Numbered from the stretch's first letter, positions 52,194 to 60,741 are shown. The stretch is 64,000 nt of DNA from Caldilineaceae bacterium (GCA_022824025.1 JAJEBF010000056.1:124001-188000); one strand, 5' to 3'. A program made the numbers and translations. The notes: generated by a model from the letters alone, not told the origin.

Positions 52194-53381
52194 ATGACAA
52201 AATCAACGCTTGCCATCCACGACGGCCAGCCCGTCCGCACCCAACCATGGCCCAGTTGGCCGCAGTGGGACGAAACCGAACGCGCCGGTCTCCTGTCTGT
52301 GCTTGAAAGAGGAGAATGGGGCGGCTACGACACCGCTGTTGAAGAGTTTGAAACCGCCTTTGCCGCCCGGCACGCCGCCCAACACTGCGTTACAATCGTA
52401 AATGGTTCAACCACCCTCGAGACCGCCCTGCGCGCCCTGGACATCGGCCCCGGCGACGAGGTCATCGTGCCTCCTTATACCTTCATTGCCACCGCCGCCG
52501 CAGTGCGCATCGTCGGCGCCACCCCCGTCTTCGCCGACGTCGAACTCGAATCGTGGAATCTCTCAGCCGAGGCCGTCGCAGCCGCAATCAGCCCCCGCGC
52601 CAAAGCCGTCATCCCCGTCCACTTCGGCGGCCTGCCCGTCGATTTCGATGCCCTGTTGCCCTTGGCCCGGCGTCACAATCTCCACGTCATCGAAGACGCA
52701 GCCCATGCCCACGGCAGCAGTTGGCGCGGCAATCCCGTCGGCGCCTTGGGAAAGACCGGCTCGTTCAGCTTCCAGTCCAGCAAAAACCTGACAGCCGGCG
52801 AAGGCGGCGCGCTCCTCACCAACGATGCCGAGCTGGCCGAGCGCATGTGGAGTATTGCCAACTGCGGACGCAGCCCAGACGGCCACGGCTACGAACACCC
52901 CAATCTCGGCACAAACCTGCGCCTGGGCGGCTGGCAGGCCGCGGTCCTCTCCGCCGGGCTCGCCAGGCTCGACGACCAGCTCCAGCGCCGCATGGGCAAC
53001 GCCCGCCGGCTGCGCGCCTTCCTGGAGGAAATCGACGGCCTCACGCCGCAACGCTGGGATCCACGCGCCGACGCCCATTCCCACCACCTCTTCCTCATGC
53101 GTTACGATGCCGACGCCTTCGGCGGCCTGCCCCGACAGCAGTTCATCTCCGCCTTGCGGGCCGAAAACATCCCCGTCAGCCCGCTTTATTCCCGCCCCCT
53201 CTACCGCCAACCCCCGCTCGTCGAACCCTTCAGCCGCGTCACGCCTTGCCCCAACAGCGAACTCCTCTGCCAGCAGGCCGTCTCCATCAGCCAGAACATC
53301 CTCCTCGCCGAGCCCGAAGAAATGGACGACATCGCCCGCGCCATCCTCAAAGTGCGCGAAAACGTTGGCGCGCTACGCTAA
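52194..53381 (+). CDS. DegT/DnrJ/EryC1/StrS aminotransferase-like enzyme
   Basis: 395 residues from the ATG at 52194, two bases after the preceding stop; AGAGGT lies upstream. PLP-family motifs: the N-terminal WGGYDTAVEEFETAFAARH, the ring-clamp region NGSTTLETALRALDIGPGDEVIVPPYTF, the Asp in HVIEDAAHAHGSSW and the lysine in SFSFQSSKNLTAGEGG that forms the Schiff base. The family makes amino sugars or dehydrates sugars (ArnB, PseC, AHBA synthase). Tight coupling to the PdxA2-like gene suggests a shared pathway, perhaps a side product, but the link is by position only. Confidence 0.9.
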   Translation: MTKSTLAIHDGQPVRTQPWPSWPQWDETERAGLLSVLERGEWGGYDTAVEEFETAFAARHAAQHCVTIVNGSTTLETALRALDIGPGDEVIVPPYTFIATAAAVRIVGATPVFADVELESWNLSAEAVAAAISPRAKAVIPVHFGGLPVDFDALLPLARRHNLHVIEDAAHAHGSSWRGNPVGALGKTGSFSFQSSKNLTAGEGGALLTNDAELAERMWSIANCGRSPDGHGYEHPNLGTNLRLGGWQAAVLSAGLARLDDQLQRRMGNARRLRAFLEEIDGLTPQRWDPRADAHSHHLFLMRYDADAFGGLPRQQFISALRAENIPVSPLYSRPLYRQPPLVEPFSRVTPCPNSELLCQQAVSISQNILLAEPEEMDDIARAILKVRENVGALR

Positions 53382-53414
53382 CCACTGACCTTAACCGACG
53401 AACCACAGTCTTCT

Positions 53415-53470
53415 TGGGCGGTCGGGCCTTCGGCCCTCCCTTGTGCGGGGGAATTCCCGCCGCAACGCCC
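53415..53470. repeat. Dispersed repeat family B
   Basis: GGCGGTCGGGCCTTCGGCC, CCCTTGTGCGGGGGAATTCC and GCCGCAACGCCC; a GCGGGGGAA/TTCCCGC stem is possible. It lies between the aminotransferase and the opposite-strand kinase. Confidence 0.65.
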
Positions 53471-53548
53471 ACCTGACACCCTGCGCGTCCCGCCACCATG
53501 CAAAACGCCAACTGGGCCTCCCCGGCCACTAGCGCCGACCGCCGGCCC

Positions 53549-54784
53549 CTAACCCTTGCCGTTCCCCCCTCCAGGCATCCTTACCCTGTGCAGCAGCTCG
53601 ACCAGCGTCCCGTCCCCCCCAAAACGCCCTGGCTTGATCACAACCAGCGTCGGCCTCCCCTCGAGAACTGCGCTGCATAGCGGTATGCCCGGCAGCAACT
53701 CCCGCTCGACCGTAAGCCGCGCCGCGCCCAGATGCCTTAGCATCCGCATCGCCGTATCGCCGCCTACGAGCATAATCAGGTCCACCCGCCTCCGGGCCAT
53801 CGCGGCCATACTTACCTGCGCCAGATGGTCCGCCCGCCGGCGCGCCTCCCTTCCCTCCAGGACCGCCCCTGGCAGCGGCCGGGCCTGCTGCAAAAGCCAG
53901 ATCGGACTGGCCGGCGCGAGAGCGGCCGTCTCCCTCCCATCCATCGTCGGCGCAACTACCAGGCGGCTGACGCCCCAATCCGGAGCATCCCTCCCATACG
54001 ACAGCAAGCTGTCGATCTGCCGGTGCGAAACGGCGCTGCCGCTGCCGGCAACCAGAACAACCGACCATCCCGCTGAGCCCGCGTATCTCTCAGGGACGGC
54101 TTGAAACCCCTTCAGCCCACCGCTTTGCCGAACGAGCGCTCCCGCCAATCCGGAACTCCCGCACAGCAAAGCCTCCGGCAGCGCCTCCTGCTGCGCCCGC
54201 ACAACTCTGTCCAGGTCGTCGTCCGTCAGCGCGTCAACCGCAATGACAACTCGTCTTTGTGCCGCCCCGCTGGCCCGCTCCCGCGCCGCCTGTCTCAGAT
54301 CTGTCCCCAGCTCCCCTCCCCGCACCTGCGCCAACGTAATTTCCCCAACCGGAAGGCGGCTCTGCCCGCGCAGCAGAGAAGGCAGATGAATGCCCGGCGG
54401 CCCTACATCAGGCGCAGTGAGAACCCCGTCGCGCATGCGGCGCCCCTGTGACGGAAAAGCCGGGCAAATAACTGCCGCCGGCGCATCCAGCAGCTCCAGC
54501 AACGCATCCAATTCGCTGCCAATGTTGCCGCGCAGCGTCGAGTCAATCTTTTTGTACCAACCGCCGTCCAGGTCCAGTAGCGAAGCCGCCGTACTGCGGG
54601 CCTGCTTTGCCGCTGCCTCCGCCGTCAAATGGCGCGAGTCCGAGGAAACTGCCAGGGCCCCCTGCGGCGCAGGCTGTGTCGGCGCGTCAAGGTAGATTGT
54701 TGCCGGCAGCCCGAATCGTAGGCAACGGGCCGCTGTATCTGCTGCGCCGGTCAGATCGTCGGCCAGTATCTTCAGGTGTCTCAC
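53549..54784 (-). CDS. Four-carbon acid sugar kinase family protein (DUF1537)
   Basis: 411 residues from a GTG at 54784 with AGGA nine bases upstream; a TTG 24 bases earlier is an alternative. Domain 1 starts VRHLKILADDLTGAADTAARCL, the D-D-L-T-G motif that binds substrate in this family (DtnK/OtnK/DenK). The C-terminal domain shows VDLIMLVGGDTAMRMLRHLGA for nucleotide binding and LVVIKPGRFGGDGTLVEL. It phosphorylates a tetronate such as D-threonate or erythronate on O4. The PdxA2-like gene on the facing strand would take the product, so the pair outlines a four-carbon acid sugar route. Confidence 0.9.
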   Translation of the reverse strand: MRHLKILADDLTGAADTAARCLRFGLPATIYLDAPTQPAPQGALAVSSDSRHLTAEAAAKQARSTAASLLDLDGGWYKKIDSTLRGNIGSELDALLELLDAPAAVICPAFPSQGRRMRDGVLTAPDVGPPGIHLPSLLRGQSRLPVGEITLAQVRGGELGTDLRQAARERASGAAQRRVVIAVDALTDDDLDRVVRAQQEALPEALLCGSSGLAGALVRQSGGLKGFQAVPERYAGSAGWSVVLVAGSGSAVSHRQIDSLLSYGRDAPDWGVSRLVVAPTMDGRETAALAPASPIWLLQQARPLPGAVLEGREARRRADHLAQVSMAAMARRRVDLIMLVGGDTAMRMLRHLGAARLTVERELLPGIPLCSAVLEGRPTLVVIKPGRFGGDGTLVELLHRVRMPGGGNGKG

Positions 54785-54900
54785 GTTTTGAGTTCCTGCT
54801 ATAATCAATGCCTAACCTGCGTTTTCGGATGAAGACAATCGTCCTTTTTTAGCTTAATCCCGCTTGGACAGGCGCGCAAGCTACCCGCGGCAACTCTGAA

Positions 54901-55296
54901 ATGACCCAAATCAATCTCTTTGAGCAGGATACCCCCTTAAAATTCGAGCGGATACTGATCTATCCCTACCCCGACCTGCGGCGCCTCTGGGTACGCATCT
55001 GGTTGCCCGCCCGGCTCGACGATGACGCGCCCAACGTCGAGTTGATCGTCTATAACCCGGACGGCACCGAAAACAACAGCCTCTTCCTCCTGGCACAGAC
55101 CGACACCCGCCTGAACAATACTCTTCACCTGAAAGATCCCGTCATTCCCAACGAAACCTACCGAGTAACAGCGACGTTAACGGTCGGCCTGACCAAAGAC
55201 GCTGAACTGGCAGACCGCCAATCTTTTGACCTGACGTTAACCTTCCGCGACCCGGAAGCCGGCGAACCGGGCTTCGGGGTCAACTGCGGCTCCTAG
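54901..55296 (+). CDS. Uncharacterised beta-rich protein upstream of the ligase cluster
   Basis: 131 residues. LFEQDTPLKFERILIYPYPDLRRLWVRIWLPARLDDDAPNVELIVYNPDGT and NETYRVTATLTVGLTKDAELADRQSFDLTLTFRDPE alternate hydrophobic and polar residues like an Ig/beta-sandwich fold. No signal peptide or catalytic motif is visible. It is followed by the ATP-grasp gene 58 bases later in the same direction and so may be a partner of the ligases, but I do not recognise a family. Confidence 0.55.
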   Translation: MTQINLFEQDTPLKFERILIYPYPDLRRLWVRIWLPARLDDDAPNVELIVYNPDGTENNSLFLLAQTDTRLNNTLHLKDPVIPNETYRVTATLTVGLTKDAELADRQSFDLTLTFRDPEAGEPGFGVNCGS

Positions 55297-55354
55297 CCTC
55301 CGAACTGTCGCACGCTACGCGCTTTCAACCCCCCAATCGATCGAGATTGAACAG

Positions 55355-56770
55355 TTGGCCGCCAAGAGTCCCAACACCGCCACCGGCTATATGAACTCAT
55401 TGAGCGCCATCTCCCACTACCACCAATTACTTTCCCAACCCAAACTTGCCAGCGATAGCTGGGATCTGCTCACCGCGCGTATGGACGACCACCGCATGTT
55501 TTTTGGCGATCGACCTCTTTGCACTGTCCTGCGCCCTCTCTTCTACTCCCCCTCCGAGTGGACCCTGCTTGCCAGGCGCACGGAGCGGATTCTTCGCCTT
55601 TTCAACCGCCTGGCCCAGCTCATGCTCGAAAACGCCGAGCTGCGCGCGCAGATCCACGCAACACCGGAAGAAGAGCATCTTTTCCGTATCGACCATGGCT
55701 ACCGCCTAACCATCCCCACCGCACGGCTCGACAGCTTTTTCGCTCGCCGACAAAACGACCGTCGCAACCTCAAATTTGTCGAAATCAACGGCGAAAGCCC
55801 GGCCTCGATGGCCTATTCGGACGTGCTCAGCGGCATCTTCCTCGAGCTGCCAGTCATGCAAGATTTCCAAAAACGCTTTGCCGTGCGCTCGCTGCCCAGC
55901 CGAAAGCCCGTTCTCGACGAGTTCCTGCGCGTCTACTACGAATGGCGGGGAAATCGCGGTAAACTGCCTGATATCGCCATCGTCGACTGGCGCGGCGTGC
56001 CCACCGCCACAGAATTTCGCCTGTTCGCCGAATACTTCGCCGAGCATGGAATCACAACCGTCGTCTGCGCGCCCGAAGACATGGAGTTCCGAAACGGGCA
56101 GCTCTACGCCGCAGGCGCCCCGGTCGATTTCGTCTACAAGAGGGTCCTGGTCAGCGAGCTGCTCGACCGCTGCGGCATGGATCATCCCATCATCCAGGCC
56201 CTGCGCGCACGCGCCATCTGCCTTGTAAACCCTTTCACCTGCAAGCTGCTCCACAAAAAGGCCAGCTTTGCCGTTGCCAGCGATGAACGCAACGCCCACC
56301 TGCTCACCGCCGCCGAGCGGCAAGCCGTGCGCGCCCACATCCCCTGGACTCGCACCGTAGAAGAGCGGGCCACCCTCGACCCCGCCGGCGCGCCAATTGA
56401 CCTGCTGCCCTGGGCCAGCGCCAATCGCGAGAGGCTGGTGCTCAAACCCAACGATGAATACGGCGGCGCCGGCGTCCTGATCGGTTGGGAGACCGACCAG
56501 AGCGTATGGGACGCCGCCCTCGCCAACGACGACAGTCAACCCGCGGTCGTCCAGGAACGTGTGCAAATCGCCTATGAGGATTTCCCGGCCATGACCCCGC
56601 ACGGCCAGGTCGCGATCGACCGCCGCCTGGTTGATTCGGACCCATTCCTGTTTCGCGGCCAGCATGTGCATGGCTGTCTCTGCCGCCTGAGCAGCGAGAC
56701 TCTGCTCAACGTTACCGCCGGCGGAGGATCCATCGTGCCGGTGTTCGTGGCCGACGAAAAGGACCTCTGA
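55355..56770 (+). CDS. Circularly permuted (type 2) ATP-grasp ligase-like protein
   Basis: 471 residues from a TTG at 55355; a plain ATG at 55391 is the alternative, and neither has a clear RBS. The middle has RRNLKFVEINGESPASMAYSDVL, with the N-G-E-S-P motif of circularly permuted ATP-grasps; later parts include FVYKRVLVSELLDRCG, FTCKLLHKKASFAVASD and RERLVLKPNDEYGGAGVLIGWE, the ATP-binding Lys/Gly loop, then VVQERVQIAYEDFP and GGGSIVPVFVADEKDL. Such enzymes form C-N bonds, as in glutathionylspermidine synthase-like amide ligases. The next two genes are GCS2-type ligases, making a likely peptide/amide-forming group. Confidence 0.75.
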   Translation: MAAKSPNTATGYMNSLSAISHYHQLLSQPKLASDSWDLLTARMDDHRMFFGDRPLCTVLRPLFYSPSEWTLLARRTERILRLFNRLAQLMLENAELRAQIHATPEEEHLFRIDHGYRLTIPTARLDSFFARRQNDRRNLKFVEINGESPASMAYSDVLSGIFLELPVMQDFQKRFAVRSLPSRKPVLDEFLRVYYEWRGNRGKLPDIAIVDWRGVPTATEFRLFAEYFAEHGITTVVCAPEDMEFRNGQLYAAGAPVDFVYKRVLVSELLDRCGMDHPIIQALRARAICLVNPFTCKLLHKKASFAVASDERNAHLLTAAERQAVRAHIPWTRTVEERATLDPAGAPIDLLPWASANRERLVLKPNDEYGGAGVLIGWETDQSVWDAALANDDSQPAVVQERVQIAYEDFPAMTPHGQVAIDRRLVDSDPFLFRGQHVHGCLCRLSSETLLNVTAGGGSIVPVFVADEKDL

Positions 56771-56891
56771 CAGGCCCCCAAACGAGGCAACTCCAGGAGC
56801 AACCGCACGATACCCAATGCATACACGGATTGACGCAACAGACAGCCAGTGAACATAGACGCCGCGCCGACGCGAAAAAAGAGAGCGAACT

Positions 56892-58118
56892 ATGGCCGAG
56901 TACAGCCAACCATCCTTCAATATCAGTATCGAAGAGGAGTACCAGTTTATCGACCCGGACAGCAGGGAGCTGCGCGGGTTCGCGACCGCCCAGGGGCTTA
57001 CTCTCAAAGACGCGCACGGGGAGAGCGCGGAAAGACAGCGAAACACGGGATCTGAACAGTTTACGCCTCGCGCTGGCGCGTCGTCCGGTAACGCTCCTCC
57101 CGCAGCCGGGACACCTATCTGCAGCGATATCAGCCAGGCCCGCCAGGAGCTGTTGCGGGTCCGGCGCGAAATGCGCGAGCTGGCCGAGTCGCACGGCCTC
57201 AAACTCATGGCGGCCGGGGCGCACCCCTTCACCTACTGGGAAAGAGAACAGGAGGAGTCGCCGCGCTATCGCGCGCTGATTGAAGATACCCAGTTCATCG
57301 CCCGCCGTCTGCTCGCCTTCGGCATGTATGTGCATATCGGCATTGACGACAGAAATCTGGCAATCGACGTGATGAACGCAATGCGCTACCTGCTGCCCCA
57401 CATCCTCTGCCTCGCCAACGCCTCCCCCTTTTGGCAAGGCCTCGATACCGGGCTGGCCAGCTATCGCTCCGTCCTGCTGGATGCCCTGCCCCGCACCGGC
57501 ATCCCTAACGCCTTCCGCAGCCTCAACGACTATCTCAGCTATGTCGATACCCTCCTGCGCACAAAAAGCATTCCCGATGCCGAAGCCATCTGGTGGGACA
57601 TCCGTCCCCACTCCCGTCAGCAGGATCGGTCGCGCCTGCCTTCCGAAACCGGAGGAAACGCCCGGCCCGGGCAGAGGGAAACAGACCAGGCCGCCCTTGA
57701 AATCCGGGTCTGCGACGCGCTGCCGGACATAGACGACGTTCTGGCCATCTCCGCGCTCATCCAGGCAACCGTCGCCTGGATGGTCGATCTCCGCCACCGC
57801 AACATGTCCTTCCGCCTCTATGATCGCACCCTGATCGCCGAAAATAAGTGGCGCGCGGTCCGTTACGGCCTGCAGGGAAAACTTCTCGATTTCGGCATTG
57901 AGCAGGAGGTCCCCATCCGCGATCTGTTGCACGAACTGCTCGAACGAGTTGAACCTGTTCTCGACCGGCTTAACTGCCGCTCGGACGTAGCCCACATTCA
58001 AACCATCATGCAGCGCGGCGCCAGCTCCGACCAGCAGCGCCAGGTCTGGAGCCAGAGCCGCGGAGACGGCAAGGCAGTCGTCGATTTCCTCGTTTCACAG
58101 ACGGAGCAGAGCCTATGA
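56892..58118 (+). CDS. GCS2 family carboxylate-amine ligase (YbdK-like), divergent copy
   Basis: 408 residues. The start FNISIEEEYQFIDPDSRELRG carries the Glu cluster of the glutamate-cysteine ligase type 2 family; later blocks AFGMYVHIGIDDRNLAIDVMNAMRYLLPHIL, ANASPFWQGLDTGLASYRS, IWWDIRPH and ENKWRAVRYGLQGKLLDF are all conserved. But between residues ~28 and 78 the segment that in its neighbour reads EIKAELHQSMVELGTPVC is replaced by a low-complexity stretch (DAHGESAERQRN...SSGNAPPAAGTPIC). A second insert (QQDRSRLPSETGGNARPG) follows IRPHS. So this copy may be non-catalytic or have a changed amine substrate. Its stop overlaps the next gene (ATGA). Confidence 0.85.
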   Translation: MAEYSQPSFNISIEEEYQFIDPDSRELRGFATAQGLTLKDAHGESAERQRNTGSEQFTPRAGASSGNAPPAAGTPICSDISQARQELLRVRREMRELAESHGLKLMAAGAHPFTYWEREQEESPRYRALIEDTQFIARRLLAFGMYVHIGIDDRNLAIDVMNAMRYLLPHILCLANASPFWQGLDTGLASYRSVLLDALPRTGIPNAFRSLNDYLSYVDTLLRTKSIPDAEAIWWDIRPHSRQQDRSRLPSETGGNARPGQRETDQAALEIRVCDALPDIDDVLAISALIQATVAWMVDLRHRNMSFRLYDRTLIAENKWRAVRYGLQGKLLDFGIEQEVPIRDLLHELLERVEPVLDRLNCRSDVAHIQTIMQRGASSDQQRQVWSQSRGDGKAVVDFLVSQTEQSL

Positions 58119-59227
58119 TTGCACGTCCCCAACTTACGCTTGGCATCGAGGAAGAATATCAGGTCATCGATCCCGAAAGCGGTGAACTGCGTTCATTCAT
58201 CACCCAGTTCATCGAAGATGGCCAAATGGTTATCGTGGAGCGGGAGATCAAAGCGGAGCTGCACCAGTCCATGGTGGAGCTCGGCACGCCTGTCTGCGCG
58301 ACACCCGCTGAAGCCAGAGAAGAGCTCCTGCGGCAAAGGGCCTTCATCAGCCGCCTCGCCCAGGAGAAAGGCCTGGCCATCGTCGCCGCGTCCACTCACC
58401 CCTATAGCCGCTGGGCCGAGCAGGAAGTGACCCCCTTTCCGCGCTATCAAGGCGTCCTGGAGGAGATGCAGCTATTGGCCCAGCGGCTGCTGATCTACGG
58501 CATGCACATTCATGTCGGCCTCGAAGACCCCAATTTCGCCATCGACACGATGAACGTCTTGCGCTACATGCTGCCCCATCTCCTCGCTCTCAGCGCCAGC
58601 AGCCCCTTCTGGCAGGGCAAACCGACCGGGCTCAAGAGCTACCGCGCCGTCGTCTTCGAGGATTTTCCCCGCAGCGGCATCCCCGATGTATTCCCCAACC
58701 GCGCCGCATATGAGGGCCTCATCAGCACGCTCACAAACACCGGCTGCATCCCCGACGCCAGCAAAATCTGGTGGGACGTGCGCCCCCACAGTCTCTACCC
58801 CACTTTGGAGTTCCGCATCTGTGACATCTGCCCGCGCGTCGATGAAGCCATCGCCATCGTCGCGCTCTGTCAGGCCCTCGTGCTCTGGCACTGGAAGCTG
58901 CGCCAGCGCAACGTCACCTTCAATGTCTATACCAAGGAGCTGATCGACGAGAACAAATGGCGCGCCGCCCGCTATGGGTTGGACGGCAAAATGATCGACT
59001 TCGGCAAGCAGGAAGAGCTCCCTGCCCGCTCCCTGCTGCGCGAACTGGTCGAACTGGTCGGCGAAGAGATCGCCGAACTCGGCAGCGAAAAGGAGTTAGC
59101 CCCAATCGAACAGATCCTCGCCAACGGCTCCAGCGCCGACCGCCAACTGCGCGTCTACAACGAATCCGGCGGCGACGTCAAAGCCGTCGTTGACCATCTG
59201 GCCGCGGAAACGGTGGAGGGGCTGTAA
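58115..59227 (+). CDS. GCS2 family carboxylate-amine ligase (YbdK-like), canonical copy
   Basis: 370 residues, the usual length. All landmarks are present: LTLGIEEEYQVIDPESGELRS, the segment EIKAELHQSMVELGTPVC, HPYSRWAEQEVTPFPRY, YGMHIHVGLEDPNFAIDTMNVLRYMLPHLLALSASSPFWQG, IWWDVRPHSLYPTLEFRICD and ENKWRAARYGLDGKMIDF. Family members join a carboxylate to an amine with ATP (weak glutamate-cysteine ligase for YbdK). It begins within the stop of the divergent copy, so the two are probably made together and may form a hetero-oligomer, one catalytic and one regulatory or altered. Confidence 0.9.
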   Translation: MIARPQLTLGIEEEYQVIDPESGELRSFITQFIEDGQMVIVEREIKAELHQSMVELGTPVCATPAEAREELLRQRAFISRLAQEKGLAIVAASTHPYSRWAEQEVTPFPRYQGVLEEMQLLAQRLLIYGMHIHVGLEDPNFAIDTMNVLRYMLPHLLALSASSPFWQGKPTGLKSYRAVVFEDFPRSGIPDVFPNRAAYEGLISTLTNTGCIPDASKIWWDVRPHSLYPTLEFRICDICPRVDEAIAIVALCQALVLWHWKLRQRNVTFNVYTKELIDENKWRAARYGLDGKMIDFGKQEELPARSLLRELVELVGEEIAELGSEKELAPIEQILANGSSADRQLRVYNESGGDVKAVVDHLAAETVEGL

Positions 59228-59286
59228 CCCTGCGCCGCGGCAGGCTCACCCGAATCCAACGGCTGCGGCTTATCATTCACCGTCAG

Positions 59287-59317
59287 CCCCCTGTAGGGGC
59301 GCCCCTTGTGGGCGCCC
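59287..59317. repeat. Dispersed repeat family A
   Basis: CCCCTGTAGGGGCGCC then CTTGTGGGCGCCC, the best consensus copy. It lies 60 bases after the GCS2 stop; the C-rich spacer up to 59390 is shared with 33165. Confidence 0.8.
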
Positions 59318-59390
59318 TCCCCGCCGATCCTCCATTTGCTCGCCCCGCGTCGCATCCCTGTCCCGCCACACACTGACCACCGCAGTTCCA

Positions 59391-59565
59391 CCCCCTGTGG
59401 GCGCCCAAGCCCCTCCGCACAGAAACCTTCTCCTCCAGTCAGAGACGCCAACACGTCCCTCGCGCCCTTCCCCCCCCGGCGCTTGCCCCCGAATCCCCGT
59501 CCATGCAACAACCCATCCCCCAAATCCCTTCAATCTCCCCAAATCCCCGTTCAGACAACTGACCA
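59391..59565. repeat. Family A long tail, second copy
   Basis: Begins CCCCCTGTGGGCGCCC, a collapsed head, and continues with the C-rich tail of the 1561 copy (CCTCCGCACAGAAAC, GAGACGCCAACA, CGTTCAGACAACTGACC) with few changes. The two copies lie 58 kb apart, showing the tail is part of the repeat. No gene is seen in 59228-59650. Confidence 0.8.
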
Positions 59566-59649
59566 CTGTTGTTATCCAATGGTAGCCTGAAACTCGCCCC
59601 AAAATTTGGACTACACCACGTCGCCGAAGGCCGTTGGGATCAACCGCCG

Positions 59650-59664
59650 GAACCGTGTTAGAAT
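59650..59664 (+). promoter_or_regulatory. Extended -10 candidate shared by both tandem Uma2 genes
   Basis: TG-T-TAGAAT (an extended -10, -10 hexamer at 59659-59664) appears here and as TGTTAGTAT before the second copy. No good -35 is seen, as is usual for extended -10 promoters. Confidence 0.4.
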
Positions 59665-59712
59665 ATATGTGCCAATCGCACAGTGGACAGTTCCTACACC
59701 GGAGGAAGAGGA

Positions 59713-60636
59713 ATGGTACCCCCAGAACTGACGCCGGACGCTCCTCTGTCGCAGACAGATAATTCCCAGCCGAACGGCGCCACTCAAACCGAAGCCGTCT
59801 CGCCGAACCGCACGCCGGACAGCTCCTGGGCGCCGGATCATGGACGTCAGGTCACGCTCGAAGAGTACTGGGAAAAGTGGTACGAAAATCCCTACCCGGA
59901 CCTCGACGTCAGCTACGAGTGGAACAACGGCATCCTGGAGGCCAAACCCTTGCCCAATGCCCCCCAAATCGACCTGTACAACTGGTTCCTCGCCCTCCTG
60001 CGCTGCAATTTGGAGACGTTCGACCACGCCTCCCTGATCAACCTGGAAACCGGCTTCATCCTGAAAATCGAAGATGAAACCGACCCATCGGGTGAGCGCG
60101 TTCAAGTGCGCAAGCCCGACATCGGCGTGATCCTGAACAGCAATCCCGTGTCGTGGGGAGCGTTGGACCAGCGTCATTTTGCCGGAGTCTGCGACATGGT
60201 TGTCGAAGCGGTCTCAGATTCCACACTGGTGGAGGTGCTGCGGGACACGGAGGAGAAGAAGAGAGACTACGCGCTGGGCGGGGTGAAGGAGTACTACATC
60301 CTCGACCCCGAGGGAGAGCGCATGCGCTTCTACGCGCTCGCGCCGGATGGAGAGTACGAAGAGATCCCTCCTGACGCGGATGGTGTCATTCGTTCGAACG
60401 TGTTGGCCGGTTTGCAGTTCCGGGTAGACGATCTTCAACGCAAGCCTCGCCTTGTGGCGCTGGCTCTGGACGAAGTCTATTCGGAGTATGTGATTCCGGA
60501 GCATCATGTCGCAGTCACAAGGGCCGAGCAGGCAGAGGAACAGGCTGCCACAGAAGCGGCTGCGCGCCGGAAGGCGGAAGAGCGAGTGAAGGCACTGGAA
60601 GCGAAATTGGCCCGCCTGCGCAATGGATCGGCCTGA
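59713..60636 (+). CDS. Uma2 family protein with C-terminal coiled coil, tandem copy 1
   Basis: 307 residues from the ATG at 59713 behind GGAGGAAGAGG. The Uma2 nuclease-like core runs from VTLEEYWEKWYENPYPDLDVSYEWNNGILEAKPLP through VRKPDIGVILN (motif Asp), CDMVVEAVSDSTLVEVLRDTEEKKRDYALGGVKEYYILDP (Glu and Lys, GVxEYY). After the core, residues ~250-307 are Ala/Glu/Arg-rich (RAEQAEEQAATEAAARRKAEERVKALEAKLARL), a long coiled coil for oligomerisation. The N-terminal 40 residues are polar. The adjacent copy at 60871 is nearly the same. It has no SOS-box-like palindrome. Confidence 0.9.
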   Translation: MVPPELTPDAPLSQTDNSQPNGATQTEAVSPNRTPDSSWAPDHGRQVTLEEYWEKWYENPYPDLDVSYEWNNGILEAKPLPNAPQIDLYNWFLALLRCNLETFDHASLINLETGFILKIEDETDPSGERVQVRKPDIGVILNSNPVSWGALDQRHFAGVCDMVVEAVSDSTLVEVLRDTEEKKRDYALGGVKEYYILDPEGERMRFYALAPDGEYEEIPPDADGVIRSNVLAGLQFRVDDLQRKPRLVALALDEVYSEYVIPEHHVAVTRAEQAEEQAATEAAARRKAEERVKALEAKLARLRNGSA

Positions 60637-60643
60637 ACCGTCA

Positions 60644-60659
60644 CTCTGGATTTCCAGAG
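60644..60659 (+). terminator. Short stem-loop after tandem Uma2 copy 1
   Basis: CTCTGGA-TT-TCCAGAG, seven bases after the stop, repeated at 61844-61858. The loop is only two bases, so the folding is weak; it could be a shared end signal between the facing genes. Confidence 0.4.
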
Positions 60660-60702
60660 CCCGCGCCTGGATCTGGATTCTCCGGTCTATTCCCAGCGCA
60701 GT

Positions 60703-60741
60703 TCAATCCGCCCGCAGCCTCACAATCCCATCCGCGTCAAA
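60703..60741 (-). pseudogene. Fossil 3' end of the AIR-synthase-like gene
   Basis: Reading leftwards the codons give FDADGIVRLRAD and a stop, against FDADEIVKLWGE and a stop in the intact gene at 61902. It is the end of that gene copied with the Uma2 duplication and now decaying. Confidence 0.7.

Larger units (their letters stand above)
59636..60741. repeat. Tandem duplication unit, copy 1
   Basis: The segment from GGGATCAACCGC through a Uma2 gene to a fossil of the AIR-synthase-like gene's 3' end repeats at 60791-61925. Upstream (CCGTGTTAG, GGAGGAAGAGGAATGG), coding and downstream (GAACCGTCACTCTGGA) parts all match. Unit spacing is about 1155 bases. Confidence 0.85.

Noticed and set aside
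55706..57232. A 508-codon minus-strand frame opposite the ATP-grasp and first GCS2 genes
   Set aside because: The facing plus-strand genes carry clear family motifs; this frame does not.
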